Of a DNA stretch of 64,000 nucleotides, positions 57,045-64,000 are shown piece after piece (the stretch's first letter is position 1; every line of letters starts with the position of its first letter). Both the position numbers and the translations under genes were made by a program. The notes under the pieces were generated by a model, which saw only the letters and a program-made list of their open reading frames with translations, had not been told where the DNA came from and searched no databases. The DNA is from Archivesica marissinica (lineage: Eukaryota; Mollusca; Bivalvia; Venerida; Vesicomyidae), in the NCBI GenBank assembly GCA_014843695.1, contig CM026400.1:43988126-44052125 (forward strand), written 5' to 3'.

Positions 57045-60000
57045 GTGAGAACATATCCAAAGCAATTGTAAATTTGCTCAAGGGTGAAGCAGTTGGTTGC
57101 GATGGAGCCTCTATTAAGCTGGACGTGAAGTCGGGTATTGTACAGAAGCTGAGACAAGCCAACAGTCACCTCCTTAAGTGTGATATCATTTTGATAGTTT
57201 CAGGTCGGCAATGCATCGCAAGCCAACAATCACCTCCTTAAGTGTGATATCATTTTGATTGTTTCAGGTCGGCAATGCATCGCAAGCCAACAATCACCTC
57301 CTTAAGTGTGATATCATTTTGATTGTTTCAGGTCTGCAATGCATCGCAGGCAGATTCACAAGTGTATGGTGATACCACCGTATAAACCGCCTGTGCAGAA
57401 GCAGATTCCAGATTTTTGAAGTGCTGGCTGTCGAGTGTAACACGGTGGTCAGTGATGAGGACCTGGATGCTGATGATAGTATGGACCATGTTGCAAGTCA
57501 ACACCGGACATTGTTATTATCAATAATGACTATGTAATAAAATGCAAGATTTCCATATCGTCAATAAATGATCATGAATCAGTTTTGAATTGTGTTATGT
57601 CATTCTTGAACATACAGTCAAACCTGTGTTAGTGGTCACCTCTATTAAGCAGCCAACCTGTGCTAAGCAGCCACTTTCTGGGATTCCCTAGGCTGGCTGC
57701 TTAAGACAGGTTTGACTGTACTTAAATGTATGTTTGATTGAATCCCAATCATATTAATACACACATGAAGTGGGAGGGACTCCTGATCTGAGAGAGGTAG
57801 TCCTGATTCCTAGAGAGGGTGTCTCGTTGGGACTCTAGACAAAATTATGTACAGGGATCATTATAGAGGGCGATCTGGGCGATATAGTCGCCCTAGGGAC
57901 CCTGACATCGTCCTCTTGGCCAGTAAGATACACTGACCCATTATATAGCACTCCTTCTATTTAAATGTATTTAGTGGCCATACTGTGCATTTTAACCATA
58001 TTTTGTTGAAATTATTAAATAACACCATTTAAGGACACGTTCGTGCCAAGCCCTGTGCAGAACCTACACTCCCAGACAAAATTACTCTAGTTTGTTCCAT
58101 TGGCATTTAGCTGTAGTATATCGACATCTTCTAGCTGATGGGGGAAATTTATAAAAACAACGCCAACATGTATTCATGTTGATGTATATTGTATTTGATC
58201 TAAGGTTATTCATGTTGATGTATATTGTATTTGATCTAAGGTTATTCATGTTGATGTATATTGTATTTGACCTAAGGTTATTCATGTTGATGTATATTGT
58301 ATTTGACCTAAGGTTATTCATGTTGATGTATATTGTATTTGACCTAAGGTTATTCATGTTGATGTATATTGTATTTGACCTAAGGTTATTCATGTTGATG
58401 TATATTGTATTTGACCTAAGGTTATTCATGTTGATGTATATTGTATTTGATCTAAGGTTATTCATGTTGATGTATATTGTATTTGACCTAAGGTTATTCA
58501 TGTTGATGTATATTGTATTTGATCTAAGGTTATTCATGTTGATCTACGGTTATTCAACGTTGTTTACAGACATGGTCGCTGCTCTCGGAGATGTATATTG
58601 TATTTACTGTACGGTTATTCATGTTGTTTACAGACATGGTCGTTGCACTCGGAGATGTATACTGTATTTACTGTACGGTTATTCATGTTGTTTACAGACA
58701 TGGTCGTTGCACTCGGAGATGTATATTGTATTTACTGTACGGTTATTCATGTTGTTTGCAGACATGGTCGTTGCACTCGGAGATGTATATTGTATTTACT
58801 GTACGGTTATTCATGTTGTTTGCAGACATGGTCGCTGCACTCGCAGATGTAACGGCATTCCCGGCTCTCAAACATATAAAAGAGAAGATGGAGGATGATC
58901 CAGTCGGCCGCCAGATTCTTACGTACGTTTATAACCGCAATATACAACACTTTTATGATTAGGTGACGCAACAAGTGTAGCTATTGACCGACTTATATAC
59001 ATGTGCATGAAAACATGCATAAAATCTGTTCAACTCTTTGCACACTAGCAGCACAAAAAGAAGCAGACAGCATAGAGCCAGCAGATCAGGCAGCACCGAA
59101 TGTGCTGTGTGATCAGGCTGTTTGCTATTTGGATAGTGGAGCTCAATCACTTGGCTGAATAGCAAGCCACATGGATCCATTTTTATTTTCAGACTGATCA
59201 GATTTAAATTATCTCTAAACGACAGTTTCACACATTTATTATAGACTCAAATTATAAACAAACGTCAATTCAGGAATGTGGCTGACCGTTATATGAAGGT
59301 CTGTTATTTTTTTTGAGAGTCTGTAAACCTAGAAAATACTGTGTATTGATTGAAAGTTAGTGTTTGAATTATTTCGGAAGAATTTGTAGTAACAAAGATG
59401 TTTATGTACTGTCGCTTTAAAGATATAAAGCAATAACCAAATTTGTGTCATTGTGCGAGTAAGGTTTGTGAGTGTGCCGGTTGCCCATATGAGCGACGCC
59501 TCCTGAAGAGATTCGTCATTTAGATTTTGGAGGATATTGCATGATACAGACAGAGACCCATTCCAGAATCTGCTCTGGTTCTGTTACGTGCACAGTGTAA
59601 AACACCGGCATTAGACCTCGGTTTAAAGTCCCATCTGAAAGACTGTTAATTTTATTAGGGTCAGACGGGGGGATCGAACCTGCAATACCTGGCTTACCAG
59701 TCCAGCGTGTTACCACTGGACTACACATCCGTCTTTGCGAGTGTCATTTTCATTTAATTGATAGCTCTGCCCGAGTTCCTCATTCACCAACGATTAGTTT
59801 ATACAAATATTTTCGCTCGATTGCGAAACAAGTTCTTTCAACTTATATTAATCACTCTCGAGACCTCATTCCTGATGGAATCCATCGCCATGAAGGAGAG
59901 AGAAGAGGCAATGTGGAATTTAAATGCCTTGCCTAAGGGCACAATCGTAACGGCTCCAGCGGGGCTCAAACTCCTTTCGCACCTGCACTGCGCTATCACG

Positions 60001-63000
60001 ACTTCCAACGATTGCTGAAAAGTCACTGTTTATGGTCTTAGCTGTTTGCGTGACTGGAAGACCAAAAACGCTGTTTGCGTGACTCGAAGACCAAAAACGC
60101 TGTTTGCGTGACTCGAAGACCAAAAACAAATTATACCCACTACAAAGAAATCACATATAATTATATATAGGATAGGGATTGTGATATATATGTTGTAGAC
60201 CGCCTCCGTGGTTACGGTCGCTGACTTGTATACCACTGTAACCTATCATCTCTGATGGTCACGGGTTCGAGCCCCGCTCAGAACGTGTCTCATATGAAAA
60301 TGTTGGCAGTTTCTGGTGCACCAAGTACTGGTTAACCGCTGGAGCCTGCCCAGGAAAGGAGTTGTTAGGTAAACTGCCCGTCTCTCAAATGGGTAGCGAC
60401 GTTAAATAAACTTAAATATAAAAAAATATATTTGTTGTTGTTTCAGGGAGCAACCAGTTATCAGCACGGAGACTGTCTCCATAGATTACCTGGGTGCTCT
60501 ACCGGAGAACACATTTGGCAAGGAATACTGGAGGTTCCTCAGTAAACATGTAAGCAACACAATACAATACAGTTTATACAAATTTATTTTAGCTAGATTG
60601 CGAAACAAGTTCTTTCAACTTATATTAATCACTCTCATTCCTGATGGAATCCATCGCCACGAGGGAGAGGCAATGTGGAATTTAAATGCCTTGCATAAGG
60701 GCACAATTGTAACGGCTCCAGCGCGAAAGGTACAGTACAGTACAAATACCAATTGACCTTTCTGCCGATTTTGATTGACAGCTGGCGTTAGCCAATCGCA
60801 TCGCACCATTCGCGCACACCCCCGGCAACGGTTTATCGCCGCCATCTTGTTAGACAAACAATGCATATTAGACACACTAGTAACGAGTAGACAAATTTGA
60901 AAAGGCGTGAATTTGATCGAAAATACGGGTTTAAAATTGTTTTAATGATGTTGAAAATGTGTAGCTTTGGTGTGTGGGTTAGTTATAGTACAAAATTAGT
61001 CGATATCCTGGTGATCGACATTAAATTCAACCCATTTCAAAATCCTTGGACAAATCTAAAAGTGTGTATATAAACCACAAAATACCAGACAGCTGCTTTA
61101 AAAACAATGCATCTATAAAAACACCGACTGACCCCATATAGTCATTCTTTTCTCACAAACACAGCAATCAAATTTAAGCGTGTCACACTGTTTATTAGGA
61201 GTAATCAACAACTTACCGACTAACGGTACATCACAGAGACCGCCGACTTATAATACCCGATAGGGGCCTACTGCTATTATCAAGATCAAAGTATTGCACA
61301 TCGGAATTTAGCACTGATTGTGCTAATTGGTCAATTATAAAATGTGTGCACATAATTATAGTATTGATTACTACACCGAGTCATTGTTTTATCGTTCTGT
61401 TAGACAAACGAGTTATGTAGTAAAATTTTAATCAAATCTGATAACGGAGTGATCGTGATCTGAAATTATTTTTTGAAAAATAATTACAAAGTAATTAATG
61501 CTGTCTGTCATTGACAATGGTGAAAAGATGTAGTTACGGGCTGTGTGACAGTGATAGTAGATATCCAGATCGATTGATAGGTGACGTTAAATTTGTGCCA
61601 TTTCCAAAACCTAAGACAAATCTTGAAAAAAATTCTAAGGTGGATTAAGTTGTGTGGACGACCAGCTGAATACATCCAAAATTAATGCAAACAGATATAT
61701 TTGCACAAAAGTAAGTTGAAATTACGGTAATTTATTTATGCATAATAAAATATTTCGAAAAAATATATTCTGCATTAATAGATCTACCGTTCACAAGAGA
61801 TATGTGAGTATAATGGTGATTAAAATTATACGTGTGGTTCATACATATTGTCGTGGATGGTGGACTAGGGATCAGATAGTAGTAATAGTACCCATGCATG
61901 TGCAGAGCTGTGGGATTCCCATATTAGCTCAGTGAACGTACTGGTGTTCAGTTTTTGGGCCTAATGTTCGAGTGTTCTAGGAGGCATAGGGTCGAGTCTC
62001 TCAAGACGGTGGCATATTTCATTTCTTTTGATGTCAAAGTTGACACGATGTGGTTGTTCACTCTTCCGTTGACTGCGCAGGCATTTTCCATGAACACTTA
62101 ACACGTCCTCATCTGTTAAATATATCTGTACTTTAGGGAAATAACCTTCACACCTACGTCTATAATGAGATGGGCTGTTGACAAATTAATCAATTACTGG
62201 AGAATATATTATTTTTCACACCTTGATTGGTCGGCTCAAACATTTGTGATGCTGGCTTGTATGCCCGTGTTTTATCAGCTTTAGAGCTGAGCCGTTATGT
62301 CCAAGCCCTTGAATCATGTATAAATATCATGCTCTTCACATCAATTTCATTATAACCATGGCGTCTATTTTTCCATGCGTTTTTTGCTCTCGTCACGTTT
62401 CCAGCCGTATGCATGCTATGCTCTTAGCTGCGATAAGTGCCACCGTTGGAATCATCGAAAATGCGGAATGATTTATTTATTCGACCCCATTCACTTTAAT
62501 TAATCTTGATTAGTGACCTGAAACCTAGATAGATAATCACTCCTGGTATGGCAAACACACGGCTACATAGTCCCATTCATAATTGTGTCTAATTACCTAA
62601 ATAGCTAATAATAGCATTATTATAATGGCCTGTATAGTGCAGTACTATATATAAAATACGAACCTGTGATTATACGAATGCACTAGTATACGAAACTACC
62701 ATTAGACGAACAAGGGATTATACGAAACCACCTGAATTCACCTAAAACCCTTGCCTTCTTGCTTTCAACGAGATATTCTTATCTGGGTGAAATAAAACCG
62801 AGAAATTCGATGGAATTTTATCTAGATTAACTTGATGCAGGTCTGCGTTAGACGCCATTTTGTTAGATAGCGTGTCTCGCGTGGTTACAGCGAGCACCTG
62901 TAACTATGGGGGGCGTGCCTAAGTAGCGTTTGCAGAAAGGTCAATTACAATACAATACAAATTTGATTTATAATCATATGACACAATTTCGGAATAGTAG

Positions 63001-64000
63001 CCGAGTGATTACGGCCGTTGGAAAGTTAGCTTGAACTATGTAGTTTCTAATAGTTTCATTTGATGCACGCCTTGCTGGCGACTATTCAAATTGTTAAATG
63101 TTTCAGGGATTTTCGCCTGATGAGCGCCCGCCCGTCCACTATGTAGACGATTCCGACCTGATGTATGTGATGCTACGATATCGGCAATGTCACGATCTGT
63201 TCCATACTGTGCTTGGAATGAAGCCGAACATGCTGGGCGAGGTCGCTGTCAAGTGGGTGGAGGCAATACAGACTGGTCTCCCTATGTGTGCCCTAGGGGC
63301 TGTGTTTGGTCCACTGAGACTGGGTCCTGTGTGAGTTTATAATCGTGTTTATTATATACTGGATAGGCTGTCCGATTAGCGTGCTTGCTTCTCACCAATG
63401 CAACCCGGGTTCGATCCTCGGACCGGGAAGTATGTGATTAATATAAGTTGTTAAAACTTGATTGCGAAGCAAGTTTTAACAACTTATATTAACCACTGTC
63501 GTTGGCGCAGATGAAAGCATATATGTGGTCATTCGTGTGGGAGGAAACTGGAGTACCCGGAGAAAACACACCTGTCCGATCTGGCGAATACCGTACCATC
63601 TCGCATACTTCCAGGTCCGCAAGTTTCACTTGTACAGTAGATTATTCATGGTTGATTCAATAGGTTGAATGCATTGAACGCGCTTGTAGTATTTGCAAAC
63701 TTCACTCGTATGGTAGATTATTCACGGTTGATTCAATAGGTTGAATGCATTGAACGATTGTGTAGTTTTAATTTTGCTTTTGATTTTAGTCATAACTATA
63801 TTTGTTGATGATGAAAGTTTTCTGAAACATAAATTTGTGTTTCCGGTAAACATGAATATGTACCAAAAATCAAAGACATGAATTTATAAAGACTTGTCTC
63901 CGTTTCATTACAGACACAGACAGAAGTACACATCTACGTATCTGCCGTGGGCAATCCGCAACGGCCGCAATGCCAAGATGCTGATGTGCGTTTATTTTGA
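50654..64000 (+). CDS. COQ4, coenzyme Q biosynthesis protein, 3' end outside window
   Basis: COQ4 sits on the matrix side of the inner mitochondrial membrane and is needed for the ubiquinone synthesis complex. Six exons with matching phases (50654-50780, 53871-54020, 58826-58922, 60447-60549, 63107-63330, 63914-64000) give a continuous frame. Seen: a basic Ser/Thr-rich leader with [30 protein letters not shown] and [14 protein letters not shown], matching the family start; [14 protein letters not shown]; and the metal motif HDxxxHx11E as HDLFH…E (residues 188-204). The last exon runs [20 protein letters not shown] to the edge. About 265 aa is usual for the family; some 263 codons are present. 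Introns are filled with SINEs, MITEs, a LINE remnant and a THAP-bearing element. Confidence 0.95.
51165..51360 (-). pseudogene. LINE reverse transcriptase C-terminal remnant
   Basis: The minus strand contains [16 protein letters not shown], the typical end of the reverse transcriptase region of non-LTR elements (LEYA..WDPYT..), and, after frameshifts, a [12 protein letters not shown] stretch matching the usual SVT.ML..L.W..L. It is heavily decayed, in COQ4 intron 1. Confidence 0.6.
51361..53202. other. Unique DNA of COQ4 intron 1
   Basis: No exon recognised. A triplet of atgctcggcgtattcct occurs at about 51414-51460, and a short hairpin (ggcccatcgtgggcc) at about 52368. A C-run (ccccccccctccc) is at 53072. 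Confidence 0.45.
53203..53382. mobile_element. MITE, family 5
   Basis: Both ends are present: tacagtcaaacctgtgttag and agacaggtttgactgta. The terminal TA is consistent with Tc1/mariner-type insertion. Confidence 0.85.
53607..53830 (+). mobile_element. SINE family A with target duplication
   Basis: Head gtcgtgatagcgcatcagg, B-box-like gagtttgagcctcgc. An 11-bp duplication, aaactgaaaat, lies at 53596-53606 and 53831-53841. The element ends only 40 bases before COQ4 exon 2. Confidence 0.88.
53871..54020 (+). CDS. COQ4 exon 2
   Basis: 150 bases after acceptor ttgtttccag, phase 1 in and out (GGAG|gttagt). Encodes [20 protein letters not shown] and ISLYNPARG, the conserved start of the mature protein. 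Confidence 0.92.
54345..54525 (+). mobile_element. Diverged tRNA-derived SINE
   Basis: B-box-like ggttcgatacctggc, then a body with tagtactggttaaccgcgta and agcctgcccaggaagacat, shared with family D. Confidence 0.6.
54526..55703. pseudogene. Intronic region with a possible DUF4371 remnant
   Basis: Around 55485-55590 one plus frame reads [20 protein letters not shown], resembling the DGSTD…KE motif at the start of the DUF4371/hAT RNase H fold. No other part of such a protein is clear. The rest of the interval shows nothing recognisable. Confidence 0.35.
55715..55981 (+). mobile_element. Full-length SINE, family D, with target duplication
   Basis: Complete head, body and aacata-type tail; a 10-bp duplication, tatttccatt, at 55704-55713 and 55982-55991. 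Confidence 0.9.
56221..56365 (-). mobile_element. tRNA-derived SINE fragment
   Basis: The minus strand carries ggcttggtttagtggtcagc as a tRNA-like head, with ccatatggttcgccggaggc at the far end. No second copy is seen in the window. Confidence 0.5.
56573..56739. mobile_element. MITE, family 5
   Basis: Left end tacagtcaaacctgtgttta, right end acacaggtttgaatgta. Confidence 0.8.
56978..57044. repeat. (GACA)n microsatellite
   Basis: About 16 copies of gaca in a row inside an otherwise open plus frame. Confidence 0.95.
57045..57540 (+). pseudogene. Unrecognised gene fragment with repeated acceptor
   Basis: A plus frame after the microsatellite encodes [20 protein letters not shown] and [18 protein letters not shown]. 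After an acceptor-like tgtttcag another frame gives [20 protein letters not shown], and, one base shifted, [20 protein letters not shown] to a stop, with AATAAA at about 57536. It looks like the 3' end of a gene copy broken by frameshifts. The family is not recognised. Confidence 0.4.
57161..57352 (+). repeat. 64-bp repeat containing an acceptor and exon-like start
   Basis: Three copies of tcacctccttaagtgtgata, tcattttgattgtttcaggt and cggcaatgcatcgcaagcca. Each has a tgtttcag acceptor-like word followed by the same exon-like sequence; only the last continues into new sequence (gcaggcagattcac). Confidence 0.88.
57614..57721. mobile_element. MITE, family 5, short form
   Basis: Complete inverted ends (tacagtcaaacctgtgttag … aagacaggtttgactgta) with a 70-bp interior; the shortest copy here. 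Confidence 0.85.
57853..58060 (+). mobile_element. CAGGG-ended MITE, family 4
   Basis: Left end cagggatcattatagagggc; the body ccagtaagatacactgaccc is present; the right end is degenerate. Confidence 0.7.
58170..58550. repeat. 36-bp minisatellite
   Basis: About ten copies of attcatgttgatgtatattg then tatttgatctaaggtt. Words of it (ggttattcatgttg, atgtatattgtattt) are part of the 64-bp unit that follows, so the two arrays share an ancestor. Confidence 0.95.
58556..58825 (+). repeat. 64-bp repeat made of the COQ4 exon 3 acceptor plus exon start
   Basis: Four copies with exact 64-bp spacing (acag at 58566, 58630, 58694; gcag at 58758), each followed by acatggtcgttgcactcgga, the start of COQ4 exon 3. 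The true acceptor at 58822 is the fifth in the series. Decoys lack the rest of the exon and its donor. Confidence 0.95.
58826..58922 (+). CDS. COQ4 exon 3
   Basis: 97 bases after tgtttgcag, phase 1 in and phase 2 out (CTTAC|gtacgt). Encodes [20 protein letters not shown] and [11 protein letters not shown]. Where the decoys encode VALGDV, as in the family consensus LGE/LGD, the real exon encodes LAD. Confidence 0.9.
59030..59200. mobile_element. Degenerate family 1 MITE
   Basis: ctctttgcacactagcagca, ttgctatttggatagtggag and aatagcaagccacatggatc match family 1; the right end is lost. Confidence 0.55.
59476..59735 (-). mobile_element. tRNA-derived SINE, family C
   Basis: Head at right (cttaccagtccagcgtgtta), body gacagagacccattccagaa. 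Confidence 0.8.
59803..60006 (-). mobile_element. tRNA-derived SINE, family A
   Basis: Complete minus-strand copy: tail ttgcgaaacaagttctttca, body gaatttaaatgccttgccta, head gcactgcgctatcacgac. Confidence 0.82.
60030..60125. repeat. 30-bp repeat, three copies
   Basis: cgctgtttgcgtgactcgaa then gaccaaaaa three times, next to the head of the family A SINE. Confidence 0.9.
60197..60420 (+). mobile_element. SINE family D, internally shortened
   Basis: Head gaccgcctccgtggttacgg lacks part of the A-box region; B box acgggttcgagccccgc intact; body ctggttaaccgctggagcct. It ends 27 bases before the COQ4 exon 4 acceptor. Confidence 0.8.
60447..60549 (+). CDS. COQ4 exon 4
   Basis: 103 bases after gttgtttcag, phase 2 in and phase 0 out (AAACAT|gtaagc). 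Encodes [20 protein letters not shown] and [14 protein letters not shown], matching the family. Confidence 0.92.
60570..60728 (-). mobile_element. SINE family A, head removed
   Basis: Tail and body match the 59803 copy, but the tRNA-like head stops at gcgaaagg, exactly where the next element's inverted end begins. Confidence 0.75.
60945..61073 (+). pseudogene. THAP-domain remnant 1
   Basis: A 42-codon frame contains [17 protein letters not shown] and [14 protein letters not shown], aligning with the second remnant at 61517. The second Cys of the CxxxC zinc pair is Trp, and the conserved F-P-F-P motif is altered, so it is non-functional. Confidence 0.55.
61517..61715 (+). pseudogene. THAP-domain remnant 2
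   Basis: [20 protein letters not shown], then VKFVPFPKP, is a clear THAP start (CxxxC and FPxP-type motif). An A-run frameshift after residue 39 moves the rest to another frame ([16 protein letters not shown]), and a second shift precedes [10 protein letters not shown], the expected CxxH region. A donor-like gtaagt follows at about 61711. Confidence 0.72.
62358..62480 (+). pseudogene. Cys/His-rich fragment
   Basis: CVFCSRHV in one frame and, one frameshift later, [14 protein letters not shown] resemble the PHD-like finger found beside MULE-type proteins. Too short to assign firmly. Confidence 0.35.
63107..63330 (+). CDS. COQ4 exon 5 (metal-binding motif)
   Basis: 224 bases after aaatgtttcag, phase 0 in and phase 2 out (CCTGT|gtgagt). 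Encodes residues 160-234, with [17 protein letters not shown] (HDxxxHx11E) and [20 protein letters not shown], the most conserved part of COQ4. Confidence 0.95.
63362..63620. mobile_element. Two family B SINEs in inverted arrangement
   Basis: 63362-63462 is a plus copy missing its central block (head gattagcgtgcttgcttctc). 63458-63620 is a minus copy lacking its head. They meet tail to tail at tgattaatataagttgttaa / ttaacaacttatattaacca, forming a foldback. Confidence 0.75.
63625..63760. repeat. Two-copy direct repeat of about 75 bp
   Basis: ggtagattattcacggttga and ttcaataggttgaatgcatt occur twice, about 75 bp apart, between COQ4 exons 5 and 6. Confidence 0.75.
63914..64000 (+). CDS. COQ4 exon 6, cut by window end
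   Basis: After ttcattacag, entered in phase 2. Encodes [20 protein letters not shown] and KMLMCVYFE up to the edge, matching the family's C-terminal region; the remaining residues and stop lie outside. Confidence 0.9.
   Translation, partial: TQTEVHIYVSAVGNPQRPQCQDADVRLF

Larger units (their letters stand above)
60731..62968. mobile_element. 2.2-kb TIR element with decayed THAP domains (P-like)
   Basis: Inverted ends share aattgacctttctgc (left, about 60761) and gcagaaaggtcaatt (right, 62932), with related tacagtacagtacaaat / acaatacaatacaaat outside. The interior has two THAP-domain remnants (60945 and 61517) and a CxxC-type fragment near 62358. THAP DNA-binding domains are characteristic of P-element-type transposases. 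No catalytic region is recognised. Confidence 0.65.

Noticed and set aside
58082..58962. 240-codon plus frame and 151-codon minus frame
   Set aside because: They read through the 36-bp and 64-bp arrays; only 58826-58922 is a real COQ4 exon, in its own phase.

Overview
The window is animal nuclear DNA: AT-rich, with spliced genes, GT-AG introns, tRNA-derived SINEs, palindromic MITEs and very many minisatellites. The mix (FLYWCH/MULE, DUF4371/hAT and THAP transposon remnants, several SINE families, long-introned conserved metazoan genes) points to a lophotrochozoan, most likely a bivalve mollusc. That placement is inference; no sequence search was possible.

Three host genes can be assembled by eye, with every intron phase matching. 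(1) A high-affinity copper transporter (SLC31A1/CTR1-like) on + from 6053 to about 33360: exons at 6059-6163, 8753-8819, 12166-12337, two candidate cassette exons (27190-27279 and 30034-30096) and a last exon at 33072-33273. A coding sequence of about 0.6 kb is spread over 27 kb, and roughly 12 kb of that is tandem repeats. (2) DNLZ (mitochondrial HSP70 escort, DNL-type zinc finger) on -, exons 50523-50099 and 44628-44514. Its 5.5-kb intron is stuffed with a MULE, a SINE split by a gene-bearing hAT-like insert, and a MITE. (3) COQ4 (coenzyme Q biosynthesis) on +, exons 50654-50780, 53871-54020, 58826-58922, 60447-60549, 63107-63330 and 63914 to the window end, where it is cut off. DNLZ and COQ4 start head to head, 130 bp apart, around a perfect 12-bp palindrome resembling an NRF-1 site, which suggests a shared bidirectional promoter for two mitochondrial genes.

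Layout: 1-6050 is upstream repeats and unique DNA; 6.05-33.4 kb is the copper transporter; 33.4-44.2 kb is intergenic, with SINEs, MITEs, a DUF4371 transposase pseudogene (40.35-41.8 kb) and a MITE whose two halves have expanded separately (42.35-43.23 kb); 44.2-50.5 kb is DNLZ; 50.65-64 kb is COQ4, whose introns hold a LINE remnant, SINEs, MITEs and a 2.2-kb TIR-flanked element with two decayed THAP domains (60.73-62.97 kb).

The most striking pattern is that minisatellites have grown directly out of exon-intron junctions. About 22 copies of the copper transporter exon 3 acceptor plus its first 52 coding bases sit just before the real exon; an array of the exon 4a donor follows that exon; four copies of the COQ4 exon 3 acceptor plus exon start precede the real one; and a similar three-copy array lies at 57.16-57.35 kb. 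These give each gene strings of decoy splice sites. Other arrays have grown from MITE ends, including a 3-kb 38-bp satellite with a 228-bp higher-order period.
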